Part shown: positions 1-12,700 of the stretch, piece by piece
How the letters are laid out: every line of letters starts with the position of its first letter
Numbering within the stretch: position 1 is the first letter of the stretch
NCBI GenBank assembly: GCA_021464525.1
Contig: JADRCO010000038.1
Span: forward strand, 1 to 64,000
Length of the DNA stretch: 64,000 nt
Source of the DNA: Rhizophagus sp. LPA8_4_AMF
Taxonomy: Eukaryota > Glomeromycota > Glomeromycetes > Glomerales > Glomeraceae
Reading direction: 5' to 3'
Position numbers and translations under genes: made by a program
Notes under the pieces: generated by a model
The model's input: only the letters and a program-made list of their open reading frames with translations
What the model was told of the DNA's origin: nothing
Database searches by the model: none

Positions 1-21
1 AAAAAAAAAAAAAAAAAAAAA

Positions 22-55
<34 letters not shown>
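1..55. repeat. A-rich low-complexity tract
   Basis: Almost pure A, interrupted by three T, then followed by CCCCC. Simple sequence at the window edge. Confidence 0.8.
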
Positions 56-164
56 CCCCCAAAAAATGATATCGTAAAAAGATATCGTTTCCGTTATATA
101 AACCAAGAAAATATAACGCAAGACATTAAACCGGTTTATACGAACGGAAAATAGCGCCATCCCG

Positions 165-325
165 GGCTAATACAATTACTCAAATAACTACGCGCAAGTT
201 ACAATTCACTCTTTCGAAATAACTTCTTTAACGGAACAAGTCAAGTTTTCACGATAACCCAAACAGTCTTGAATTCCACGTACAGCAGATGTTCAGCTCC
301 TTCGTATTTCCTCAATTTCTTCGAT
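165..325 (+). pseudogene. Decayed member of the IDRIA/FNGT small-protein family
   Basis: Translation in pieces recovers ANTITQITTRKLQ, then after a frame change NNFFNGTS, SFHDNPNSLEF and finally SSFVFPQ. These match, in order, the core of the intact family gene at 57.7 kb (TIDRIARITTPQIT, FNGTNF, NDNSLES, SSVPSFFP). At least two frame changes and an internal stop mean it cannot encode the protein. The shared SSxPSFFP-like end suggests it is closer to the 57.7 kb member than to the two members near 18-20 kb. Confidence 0.6.
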
Positions 326-330
326 ATAAA

Positions 331-2585
331 TATATCGTTCGTTTACTAGAATTTTTTTTCTAATCTCACTTTTCACGAAAGTTTATTTTTTTTTACGTTA
401 TAAATGATTTTTATAAGATAAATGTATTCAAAACTTTGAACTAGTTATGATTTTTTTTTTCTACACTATATGAAATAATTGGTTACCAAATATGCGGTTA
501 ATGACGATCAATTTAATTATGGTTCTTGGGATGTTTTGACACACATTAATAAAATATTTTTAAGATAATAAATATTTATTATTTTATTATTGCTCAATTA
601 TATATTAAAATTTTGATCTGGCAGTATGATCGACGCATGCAAAATCCAATACTAACTCCCTAAATTTTCACAAAAAAATTAAAAAGTGTAGTTTATCCCT
701 ATAAAAACTATATTCGGAAATTCGGAAATTCGGAAATTCGGAAATTATCCGAAAATTCCGGATAACGTTCTGGACGTACCATATTTTCATGGAAATATTA
801 CACAAATTACCATTTGGATATATATTTATGTGATTATACATACAAATATGACTTGTTGAAAATCATTTAGCCGATTCTACTCAATTATAATTTCTATTGA
901 ACAATCAAAAGATTTAAAGTACGAACCAACCAATTCAAATAACTTTGAACATATTAATCTTTAACCTTCTAATTAGATTTTCTTATCTGTCTAACGAATT
1001 TAATAAACTTTTACTCATTTTAGACAACGAACAAATAGTGTTTGAATTATATTATATTGTTACATAATTCTTAAATAAATTTGTGTATTTTTATTTGCTT
1101 TTTGAGTTCATCCCGAATCTCAGGGAAACATAATTTCATATTTGATGTGCTTTATTTGTTAATAAATTAAATATAAATATTTATTTTTACGCGTGGCGCG
1201 TCTCTTTATTGACTTATTAATTATTATAAGAAAATAGAATGAGAATCAATGGCTTTTCTTTTTGATAACTGTAATTATTTATATGGTATAAATAATTGTA
1301 ATAGGATTAAATTGAGACTCTATTTACCGACAATTTTTTGGATTGTTTAGTTCTTCATGGCAAGCATTATTTTATATATGAAACAACAAATATAACCATA
1401 ATTATTGGAAATCATGTGTCACGATTCTTTTCTTTCTTTTTTTTTATCAAATGACTGTTATTTACCGTGTATAGATTAATTAAATGGCGACCAAAGTCAG
1501 AAAGCAAGAAAGGTAATAATTCTACTAATATACCCTCCGCTGCACGCAACAGAATTTAACTGATCCTTTTGAGATTAGGTTGAAATATTAACGACTATAA
1601 TTTACACGAAAAAAATGAGCACAATAATTTTATACAAGACACAAAACGCCAATAAGTCAACACCGAATTATTACATGCATTTACATTCATATGAAATCTA
1701 ACAATATTTCTTTCTAAGTTCCTACAATTCCTATTCGGAGTCGGCTAATTTGATTAGTGATAACCGATATGGTTATACAAATAAACAGGAGGTATAAGAA
1801 ATTAAAATATTTGCACTATTATTTTAATGAAACTATATATGAATTAACTCCGATTGATAAGAAAAGATTTAAGGAATTTTCTTCCGTTGTAGTGTTATAC
1901 GTCATATTTCGTCATAATTGACTTTTTGGGATAATAAAGCTTTTAAAAGCTGACTTAACGGAAAAACCTTTGATGGCGTTTAAGTGAAAATCTAGCGCTT
2001 TTCTTGGCACGATACACAGTAAATATAAAATAATAAACAAACAAAAAGAAAAGGGTACATTAATTAATTATAGGGGTAAATGCTTGTTGGTTTAAATTCA
2101 ATCAAATAAATATGTGTCTTTTTAATTTACAAAAATATTTATTTATTTTATCTATAATTCTATATTACAAAGAAACTTTAAATTTTAATACAAATAGTCA
2201 ATGTACCCGTGTTATTATTGTACACATAAAAAAAAAAATATTATGATTTCTTATGTATACATACATTATTAATAGTAATTATGATTATTAATAAACTTTA
2301 CTGGTTATTGATGAAAATGTAATTACCCGATCGCCTGTTACAAAAGAATTTGTTGAACTTTTCTCGGTATAAATAAAAAATGATATTTATTATGTACTGC
2401 AGGGATTCTACTATATTTAAATTTTACTTGAAACCAAGTTGCTTATCGGATAAATCTTGTTCAAAAGTGACGTCTCTTTATAAAATGTACTTTTCGATTA
2501 TTTTCATTGTTAATGTCGATTAACTAAAAGTTATATCACGTGACTAGATAACCTTGCCGATCATGTTTGCGGCCAAAATTAATAA
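331..2585. other. Gene-free AT-rich stretch
   Basis: No supported gene. It is AT-rich with many poly-A and poly-T runs and contains the short ATTCGGAA tandem array listed separately. No RNA gene was recognised. Confidence 0.6.
712..743. repeat. Tandem repeat, four units of ATTCGGAA
   Basis: Four perfect 8-bp units in a row, followed by ATTATCCGAAAATTCCGG, which contains the reverse complement of part of the unit. The array could therefore form a local hairpin. Confidence 0.85.
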
Positions 2586-2783
2586 GAATTTTGTCGTCCT
2601 TATAAACGGAAATTTTCCGTGATAGATTTTACTTCTGGTGATTCATGTAGGACTACAAAACGACCGCGTTCTACTTCTTATACCTCTCTATCTACTTACC
2701 CTACGGGTGACTTGGCCCTTATGGGATTATATTTTGCTACTCCTCAAGATGCACCTAGCAAGCGCATTATCCGCGCTATTTAA
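2586..2783 (+). other. Coding-like open stretch without an ATG start
   Basis: This is a 65-codon open frame with unusually even amino-acid composition for this AT-rich DNA. Motifs such as DFTSGDSCRTTKRPR and YPTGDLALMGLYFATPQ read like real protein, and it ends in a TAA stop. There is no upstream ATG in frame; the only one is late, in LALMG. It could be an internal or last exon, or a gene fragment. On the other strand at 2918-3154 is another open stretch (VNDPQSTSHYGTSPFDQ) that opens only at GTG. No family was recognised. Confidence 0.3.
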
Positions 2784-3165
2784 CTATTTTATGTTCTTTT
2801 TCAGGACTTTAGTTTATCACTTTTATATTTGTTATTCTTATACCTAGTTTCTAGGTTGGGTTTACCCCATCTCTTTACAACTTAAAATAGAGTTTACCAT
2901 TTTACCTCTTACAGTATTTACAGGTAATGCCCATTTTTACGGGTAAAAGAAAAATACGGATCACTGTTTGTTTTTGTTTTTTTTTTTGGGTTTGTGATTG
3001 ACTTAGTGGGCATTTTTTCTTCTAGCGTAGTTCTAGTAGTTAAAATAGTTTGATCGAAGGGTGAGGTCCCATAATGGGATGTAGACTGAGGATCGTTTAC
3101 ATAGATTTTCCCTTTTGTTTTCAAAATATTATATTTGTATCTGACTCTAGTCACTACTCTTTCAG

Positions 3166-3195
3166 AAATAAAATAAATAAATAAATAAATAAATA
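3166..3195. repeat. AAAT microsatellite
   Basis: About seven consecutive AAAT units. Confidence 0.85.
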
Positions 3196-4117
3196 AGAAT
3201 TTTGTTGCACTTTATAACAAATTAAATCAAAATATTCAATGTCAAAATTTTATGAACCTTCCCGTCCTAATACAATTCTATTTTATATCATGATAGAAAG
3301 TAAATATAAATAATAATTCTTTTAGTTAGGATTATAACAAAGTTAATACAACCACACGTGACTTTACAATAACCCTAGCCGGACTTATGAATTAAAAATT
3401 CAAGTAGTGCTATAGACATCGAGCTTGATATCTTAATTGCAAGTCCTATAAAAAATTTATTCCGTGTTTTTTTTTACTCCGTGTTATTTCCATAAATGTG
3501 TCATTACTATATACGGTTATAGGTAAAATTATTATAATTATCGGCCGCTGCTTAACCGGCTGGACAAGCTAAATTTGTCCATAAAAGTTATTTGGAATAT
3601 AAACTTAGAATTCTTTTAACAAATACTGTTGATGTAATAAAGTTATTAAATTAAGACGAGATTTTATTAAACCTTTGCATGGATTAAGGTTCACATAGTT
3701 TATAAAAGAAAATGGATAGATTTTTATAGGGGTAATTTACGCTCTACGTACTCTGATTCACTTATAATGTCTTGATAGACATTACAGTTGTGCCCTTTTA
3801 TAGAGAATTTTGAATGTCGAATTTCACAAAACAATGAATTTCGTTTTAAAGCAAATTCACTATAAAAAGAGTTATTTTATAAGATTTACTTCGTTAACCG
3901 GTGTACCATATGTCAGTTGATTGGGAATATACGGACCGATATTTTTATGAGACAGCCAATGTTGAAATCAGTATTAGTAGTATTAATTCCTATTAGTCAC
4001 CGCAGTATTCCTAATGACCGTCAGTTATTAGATGGGATGTCGGTCGAAGACCGATATCTCTATTTTTCCATCCCTATTTCCTCATCCAATAACTATTTAA
4101 TATTTGGTATAATGAAT

Positions 4118-4282
4118 TATCTATAGTCACACCCCTCGGGACCAAAAAAAATGGTGTGATCATAAAATACTATGTGGTGTGACTAAAGAGGGAATTTTTT
4201 TAATGTTTATTAGCAACGTAAATGTGCTTACAAGGGGGGATGTGACTATATCTGGGGTGACTATAGAGGGGGGTCGACTGTA
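4118..4282. mobile_element. Possible MITE remnant with CTATAGTCAC-type ends
   Basis: CTATAGTCACACCCCTC on the left is mirrored by GGGGTGACTATAGAGGGG on the right, with further TAGTCAC/GTGACTA motifs between. The right part ends in GTCGACTGTA, so the true end may lie beyond this interval. Size and paired ends fit a small non-autonomous DNA transposon. No transposase was seen, and the target duplication is unclear. Confidence 0.35.
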
Positions 4283-7200
4283 TTTTTTTAATGTATTGAA
4301 GATTTTTACAGATAAAGGACAATTTGATGTTGGTTTTCATGAGATTTTTCCCAAATAAGCAGATGACCGAATAATTCGATTGCAACTGTATAATGAAAAA
4401 TGATTTTTTAAAATAAAATCTGCTTATTACTTAATATTAATACTATTATTACTATTTAATGAGACGAGCATCGATCAGATTTTATAAAAAATTTAAACAA
4501 TAAACAATACCCCTTAATACCTCTTTTAAAAAGAAATTAGCTCTATAAAATTCATTCTGGAAAAAAACTCCGATAAATGATCATTTTTCTAGTTTTTATT
4601 CCGAAGAAACTCAGACACATGATCATTTTTCTGAAAAATTTTTTATGGAGAAGAATTAGTATCATTAAAACACCACAGAAATTTTGGAGTTTAGTTTGTT
4701 CTATCTAATAACATTATTTTTTATTATAGAATCGGGTATGGTCTATGATAGCACATGCATATACTATTGGTCGATACATTTTTAGCAATTTACACTAATT
4801 ACCTTTGCATTATCGTGCAACATTTTACACAATAGAAACTAAGCGGAAGAGATTCAAATTAAATACAAATTAAATATTTTTATTTCAAAGTAAATTTCCG
4901 GAATTTATTCTTACCAGATATCGAAAACTTTCACGTCCTTCTGGAAATACAGTAATCTGAACACATGAAAATTTCTGGTTTTATTCTATATTATTAGTAG
5001 ATTAGCTATTAAGCTGATTCTACTAATACAATAATTATATTCCACTTCGCAGCATTTAATTCTGTAGCATATACTTCATATATATACTATAAGTTTTTCA
5101 TTAAAAAAAAAATAGTATTGATTAAAGAGTGCTGAGCAATTTTAATTAGTATAACTTGTTTAGTTTAGACCATAGCTTTTGAGAAAACGCACACTATGGC
5201 GTTGAACGCCAGTGGTGTGATTTAGTAAAGTCGAATAATAATATTATTTGAGCAGTACTATTTAATAATAACGCGAAGAAAATTCTTTTAAGAAATTTAT
5301 GAAATGAGCAAATGAAAAGCCAAAAGTATTGAAAAGAGGCAAACTGAAATCAGTAAGAAACATAAGTAAAGTATAACGACTAGAGTCAATAAAATCCTTT
5401 TCAGGTGAAGATAAACAGAATAATTATTTACGACCTATGATATTTAATTAGGGGTTATATATTTAGTTGAAAAAAAGATTTAATCTGATTTATGTCTAGA
5501 ACACTATTATTTCTACAGCTTTAATCATAATCGTATCATAGATTAAAGAATCCAAAATAAGTAATAAGGGCAATTATTTACCCATGGAAATAAATATTCC
5601 ATATTCCATATGATGAAAGGGCCATCTTGACTATTAATATCAGCTAAACTTTCGTAATTGTTATATTATGCCATCTGATGACATGATATTTGATAATGAT
5701 AGTAAAATAACGGTTATAAAATTTTGCAATATATAAAATAAATTGTAAATGCTATCTTTATTAAAAAGTTTGAACTTATTGTAAAATCACTATTGGTAGC
5801 CAGTGTCATAATATATTTATACTAAATTTTCTTTCCAAATCCCGAGAAATAATCCGAATAATTGTCTTTTTCTTAAGAAATACCGATTATTCACATTCGA
5901 TAATAATAAAATAAACTCGCCAAGCAATATGATCGGCATCAATTTTTCATATAAATATATTAGTATATCGAAATAAATATAGTTAAAATCAACATTTGCC
6001 CCTGACTATTGATAATAATACAATGGAAAAAGTATTAAAAACAAAAAAAGAAATAATTTACCTAAATTAGTTTATTTTTCGGAAATTACTTCAATTATTA
6101 ACATATGATTTTGAAAGTTTTCATGAAGCTTTTTGTGTGTTGCAATGTCATATGACATGTTTTTTAATTATTACTAATTTAGTATATAGCAATTATAGGA
6201 ATAAAAATAGTTTCCTTTAAGCCCTATTCACTCATTTATGGAATTTCATTGCAAAAAAAAAAAAAAAAAAATTATTTTTTTTTTACTAATATTCCATTTT
6301 ATGTGAGATATGTGTCACAGTATCACATTTCTTCTACGTGAAAATTATGATCTGCTTGATAAATCGATAAAATTTTGCCAAGCTCTACTATATTTCTCAC
6401 AAAAATATAAGAAAATCAAAGACATAATTGTTTCTTTAAAATTATATAAAGAGAAAGTAATCATAATGCAATTATTAATGTCCAAACCTTTTCTTTTTTA
6501 ATAAAAAATTTGAAATTTAGGGGTTGAATTAACTTATTGGACGTGAATACACCGATCAGATCGAGAAATTGATTAACAGGGAGTATTTAAAATTCTCTTC
6601 TGAGACCACTTGTCAGATTGTGAAAAAGAATAAAACTTATACCAATCGAATTCGATCTCGATATTGGTAATTGATTATATATTTCCTTTGAGGTCGAACT
6701 TCATCCAATAAAATATTATGTCCAAAAAAAAAAAAATTACAAAATTTGATCTTACCTGCGGGATAAATGTCAGATTACACAGACTAAACAATACCTAGAC
6801 TCTATGTTGTGTTTAACTACTGATATTTTACTGATTATACGATAACATTATTTAGAAATATGCATTTATTCTTAATAATTAATATCCTTTGAAATAACTG
6901 ATATTTTAGCCCGTAATTATTTTTTCTTTCGATAACAAATTTTTAGCGTGATTGTACGCGTAATTTATTAGAAATGATTGTACTAAATTTCAAGCATGAA
7001 GCTTTTGGGTCAAACTTAAATTTAGTATGAGTACAGTTAAATCTCTTGAAATTTATCCTAATTATGCTATTTAAATGTAGCGTATTACATAATTTGAATT
7101 AAAAGAGCTCAAATTGTTTCAGAATTAATAATATAACCTCAAAATGTTTTTCCGGAATCATTCATAGGACTTATTTATGCACAAAAAAGCTTTTTACATT

Positions 7201-7374
7201 TTAAATAAGACTTTTTATATTTTATATAAAAAGGTTGGTAACACGAACATTTTTGTTGAATATTGAAATTTATTATAAATAAAGGCTCGAAAAAAACCTA
7301 CCAAACGGTATAATTTGATTATTCCTCTATTTCAGGAATAACAAATTATCAAAAAAAAGGAAACTTTCGTTACA

Positions 7375-7610
7375 ATGAGTTCCACCTAGAACAACATGCG
7401 GAACGTCGGTTACGACCGGCAAACAATGTAAATAATATAAACCATAACCGCATCTTACTAACTCGTCCGATAAATAATTCTCGTATCATCGACCGAATCG
7501 TTCGATAACTAACGTAAAATATATCAAATAATTCATTCAAAAATGATTTCTTTAACGAAACAAGATTTCATGATTATGATAATAAAAATTTCGACTCTAC
7601 CTTGATATTG
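7375..7610 (+). pseudogene. Decayed member of the IDRIA/FNGT small-protein family
   Basis: It starts with ATG and MSST, like the intact members (MSS/MSP). After an early frame change it reads an Asn/Arg-rich stretch, then SRIIDRIVR, NNSFKNDFF, NETRFHDYDNKNFDS and LIL. This is the same block order as the intact genes at 18.1, 20.0 and 57.7 kb. At least one frameshift and two in-frame stops break it. It lies about 2.1 kb upstream of helicase copy 1. The intact member at 20.0 kb lies a similar distance upstream of helicase copy 2, although in the opposite orientation. Confidence 0.7.
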
Positions 7611-9710
7611 TTATTTCAACATAAATTGAAATACAATATATATTCGTTTATTTATTATAAAGAGAAGAAACATTTAACCTTAAATAATTATAAAAATATT
7701 TTTTTTTTCGTTACAGTAGAAGGATATCGACACATTATGATTATATTTAGTTTAATAATTTTTAAGATTTATTCTACAACTTTAAGATAGTAGTTAAGTA
7801 TATAATTTTGAATTTGAATTAAAATCAATCATGTAAACACTAAACAATTTTATCTAAAATTTTTGTAATAAAACATATTTCGACATATTAATCAACTGAA
7901 AAGTGTTTACGTTCGGTATTTTTTTCGCAAAAGTTAAAATATTGAAAGACATTTAATCATTTATAATAAGAGAAAAGGTCTAAATATGGTAATTTTTTTT
8001 ATTTGGGAAACATTATTAATGAATTTCAAATAATATATCTGTTCATGAACTCCTGAATACTAGTTGCCCGGAGCGAAGCGCTGGACTATCTCTGGTAGGT
8101 CATAAACAAATGTGTTATCCCCTGAATTATTACTTACTGCATACAGTATCCCTCAAAAATACATGATTAAGACCCGGTTATTATTCACCATCCATGGTGT
8201 TGTGAAAATTGATTAATATTCGGGTACTAAAGAAGTCTTAATAGTGTTTTTGATGCAATTACATTATTTGCTTTTTTTTTTTGTCATTCCTAAATATTAA
8301 TATTATTCGACTGTAATCTATTTACAATTATCTTTCATTGGTGGTACTATTTCCGGGGGGATGTACTATTATGTGAGGTAGCAAATGACCAGGTCATTTG
8401 GCCATTTGAAATGACCCCCTGAATGACCTTCGAATTGAGTCATTTAAATTTAATGCAGAATTAATTCAGGCCAAATTATGTTACCGGCCAGATTTACAAA
8501 TTTATAATATTACGTGATACTGTTTTACCCACATCATGACCCAAATGACATGTGATCAGGCATTTAGGTCATTTGGGCACTACTCACGGGTACTATTCAT
8601 TTTAAAAATTGAGTTCTTGACATACCTTACATCATGATTTTTACATAATTTTTTTTTTTTGTGTTAGCGCGGTTTCCGTTTTCCTAGTTTATTACATAGT
8701 ATATGTTACATTTCTACTTTAATTGTTTATAAACGCGTAAACATTGTTTACATTAGGGCTCAATTGACAATAAATACATCATTATAATAAATTTAATAAT
8801 ACGAAGTAACCAATCTAGAAGCTACACATTTAATAAATAGTCTAACATCAGTTTTTAAGCATTATCGGCAATACTTTAACTAGCCAAAAACAGGAATAAT
8901 ACTACTGTATTTATAATATATAAAAGAACGTTTATTTCAAAACCTACGCAGTAATTTACAACCAACTGAATTGTTCTGACTGCACGCTGAATGCATAAAA
9001 AAAGAAAGAGAAAGAACATATGCTATTAATATAACCTCATTTATGTTCATTCAATGTGCAATAACGTTCAGTTTTTATATCAGAGATAGTTAATAATTAA
9101 CTAAAAAAATAATTATTAATTAGTAATTAATTAATACAATCCGATAAAAGTGTCGATCACATATTATTGGCATAGCTTGGCTTAATAGTTTGTGGCCTGG
9201 CTTAGGTTCAGAGACATCCCGAATTGTTAACATCCGAAATTGACCAGAGCATTTTTTTTGGATATCTTTGGCGTCTTTCAGGCACACATGCATATATATA
9301 TATATATATAGTAATATCTTCCGTTAATGGGGCTTTTTATATTAAAATTTCGTTTATATAGTATTAGAGGGTTAACTTACCATGAAGAAAGATTGGTTTT
9401 TCTTAGTCAAGTCTAGAATTAAGTACTAGATATGGGTTGGATGTCAAATAACCATTTTTACATCATCTCATTGGATGAAATTTGCAGATCAATCGTGAAA
9501 CATGGAATATTATTTATGGTAATTACATAAGCGTCATTTTTGTTTTATTGTTTTTTATGACCTCTTCTTTCCTTTTATTGTTATTATTTATTCTATTTAT
9601 TTATTATATATTTATTTGTAAAATTACGAATAAACTATTTTTATTTTTCGCATGATTTCTTTTCATATTATTATCGTGGGAAAATTTAAGTTCTATTAAC
9701 AGTTTAAATC
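7611..9710. other. Intergenic stretch upstream of helicase copy 1
   Basis: No gene recognised. It contains a short TIR element (8378-8583) and an AT dinucleotide run near 9292-9310. A GC-rich motif near 8068-8085 includes the hairpin AGCG-AAG-CGCT. The helicase 5' region lies at the right end. Confidence 0.55.
8378..8583. mobile_element. Short terminal-inverted-repeat element (MITE)
   Basis: The left end GTAGCAAATGACC is mirrored by GGTCATTTGGGCACTAC at the right. The motif AAATGACC/GGTCATTT recurs inside both arms. The element is about 206 bp with no coding potential, which is typical of a non-autonomous DNA transposon. The superfamily is not settled because no clean target duplication is visible. 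Confidence 0.6.
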
Positions 9711-12700
9711 ATGAATGAAGATAATCATTGGTTAAGCAAATGGTATAGAAAGTGTCGCAATAAATATATTGACCTTGTCGGTGATTTTGGAGGTAATATA
9801 TTCTTATTTATTTAATATTATCTTTAAAATACATTAATATTATATATTTAAGTATTAATATTATCGAAAAAACATAGGTAGCGAATTATTCGTAATAGAT
9901 GGGGATAGTTTACTTTTCAAATTTTTATATGATCCTGAAACTGACTTTCTTGACTTTGGACTAACTATTAGTGGAGGTCAATATCTGGCTTTAACTTTTT
10001 TGGTCGAAAATTTTCTTAAAAAACTCAAAGAACGTGAGTGTGTTTTTCACATCGCTTTCTTCAATGTTCATAAATCTTTATGGAATAACCGACCAAAATT
10101 ACGAATTGCCAGGGAGATTATTATTGAACATTTAAAATCTAATACTAAAATTCCGGTCTTTGAATTTAAGAATTGGTGGACTGAAGAATGGAAGAATCAT
10201 TTAGACAACATGCAACCATTATTTATTTTAACTGGTGATGGCTCAACAGAACATTTAGAAATTAAAGAAAAAGATAATTATAAGAATAAAGAAATTGAAG
10301 GATCCTCAATTTCTGGTATTGCAACAAAAAAATCATTAAAATTAACTATCGTATTACGAGCATTTATATACTTTTCTCTTCATATGGATATGCCTGTTGC
10401 ATTGTTGCCCGGAATGGAGTTTAGAGATTCACGCGCGTACGCTTTTGTACTTGAAAGAGGTGGTAACGTTAATCTTGAAACTCAAAAAAAGCTAGAGAGC
10501 ATTATAAATTTGACAATAAAAGCGCTTGAAGTTTACGATGAAAAATTTAATTGGTACAAAAATTTTAAATTAACAAGATCGAGCAAGGATTTGATGACTT
10601 CTCAAGAATATACACTTATATGTTCAAATGGTGGAAAAAGGATTGCGATTGTTTTATTGTCTTCGATGGGAGTTTTATGTAACAATAATGATAAACCATA
10701 TTTTCAATATCTAGCAAAAATCTTTTTACTTCATGTTATTTTCCTAGACTATCTTCCTTTAAAATCAAGGATTTCTCCACCATTAGATAGTAAATTTGAT
10801 GAAAGTACGATTAAAAAATTCCTACAAAGTTTTTTTGTCTATTGTGCTAAAATTTATATGGATAGAATTCTTCCAAATAATTTTCAAGATTTGAATAATA
10901 ATCTTTATGATCTGGTAGACACACGACTTTTTGCGTCTTTAATTCAATTTCGATACGATGATGTGCTAAACTTCAACGTTCTTCCTGATGAGATTAAGCA
11001 TCAATTTGATGCTTGTTGGAATTTCTTAAAACGATTATGCGAGTGTAATGAGTTTAATTCTTTAGATGTCAACGACGACGATAGAAATTTTAAGAATACT
11101 TATAAAATTGAGATTGATCAATCAAGTTTAGAATATAATACAAAAACAACCCTTCTTCCTTTCAAATATAAGTTCTTTGAAGAGTATCTTGGAGAAATGC
11201 ATTTAGAACTTCCTGAAAATTCGAATGTAGAAATTGATGCAGGTCAGTATGGATTAATTGGAAATGTTTATTATGACGATATTACACATTGGCATTCTAC
11301 AAAACCGATCAAAACTACAAACAAACCAGATTCCTATTATAATAAACATAAAAACTCTTTGGAACGAAAAGGATATCAAAAATATGTGAGGTTTTTAGAA
11401 AGATATGCGGCTTCATTAAATGGCACACAACCAAAAGATATAATAGTGGAAAAATCAGATAGAAAATCATCAGTTAAGAAACAATCTGCTAGAAAGTCAT
11501 CAGTTAAGAAACAATCTGCTAGTGCAATAAAGATAATTGAGGAAATTGAAAGAAAAAAGTTGCAAGAATCATTGAAACTGTCTGAAAAATGTCTTGATAA
11601 TGTATTGGAAGGAATTTTAAAAGCTAAAAATATAAAAGAACAAATTACTCTTTTAGATAACAAAATTGAAAAAAAAGGAAAAATCACACATCCATTTACT
11701 ATATTTAGAGGTCAATTCAAGAAATTGGAGTTCTTGATGGAGCTTTGGGCTGAACATTGTAAAACATCTAACGTGAAAAATGACTGGATAATTCCTGTAG
11801 AAATATTGCGTCAAGTGTTCTATATAGTACAAAATTTTCCACAATATTTGATGACAAGCGGAAGAAAAACTTAATTGAAGTTTTAGATCGACTTAATTTT
11901 ACCAACTGTAAAAACAATTTGGAAAGAAATGTTAAAGTTTCAAATGAAACCAATGAAAATGATAAGAATCTCCTATCGTTTGATTTTAATTTACCTGAAG
12001 ATTCGATCGATTTATCTATTGAAATGTCCGACGCAAGATTTCAAATGTTATACGCGGGTCATTTAATGGATCGAAATACAAATTCGATAGATGATTCTCG
12101 AGTTCCATTTAAGCCAGGTAATTTCTTTTTTTTTAAAAAAAAAAAATTTAAGAAATTATAATAATATGTAATTTTTTATTAGATGACTGGCAAGTTAAAG
12201 TTTTAGATTTAATTGATAAAAACGAATCTGCATTAATTTGTTGTCCAACTTCATCGGGAAAAACTTTCATTTCATTTTATGCGATGGAAAAAGTTCTTCG
12301 GGAAAGTGATGATGGAATTTTAGTATATGTTGCTCCTACTAAAGCTTTAGTTAATCAAGTGACAGCCGAGATTTATGGTCGTTTTAAGAAAAATTATAAA
12401 CACGGCAACAAAACAACCTGGGGCATATATACTCGAGAATATCGCGAAAATCATGAGAAATGCCAAATTCTTGTAACAATTCCACAAATGCTTGAAATAT
12501 TGGTTTTATCTCCGCAACGTGCGTCGTGGGCTCGAAATATAAAAAGAATCATTTTTGACGAAGTAATGTAATTTAGTTAAACTTGTCAAAAAAATACTTG
12601 TTTGTAAAATTTTATTTATTTATTTCGCTACAATTAACTTATTTATTTTTATTAAAAAGATTCATATGATTGGATTAGATGGAGGTGAATATTATGATCA

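Larger units (their letters stand above)
2784..7374. other. Gene-free AT-rich stretch with relics
   Basis: It holds an AAAT microsatellite and a possible inverted-repeat element near 4.1-4.3 kb. There is a perfect GGCGTT-G-AACGCC hairpin near 5198-5210. A 63-codon ATG-initiated frame at 6310-6501 has low-complexity Lys/Ile/Leu content and no recognisable features, so it was not called as a gene. Confidence 0.55.

Noticed and set aside
3908-4118. Left part of a longer element joining the 4.1-4.3 kb inverted repeat
   Set aside because: CAGTTGATTGGG only weakly mirrors the right end GTCGACTG; too few matching bases.
8060-8090. GCCCGGAGCGAAGCGC, resembling structured repeats seen in organelles and bacteria
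   Set aside because: A single short hairpin with no second copy in the window.
11376-11953. Minus-strand frames inside helicase copy 1
   Set aside because: Shadows of the helicase coding strand.
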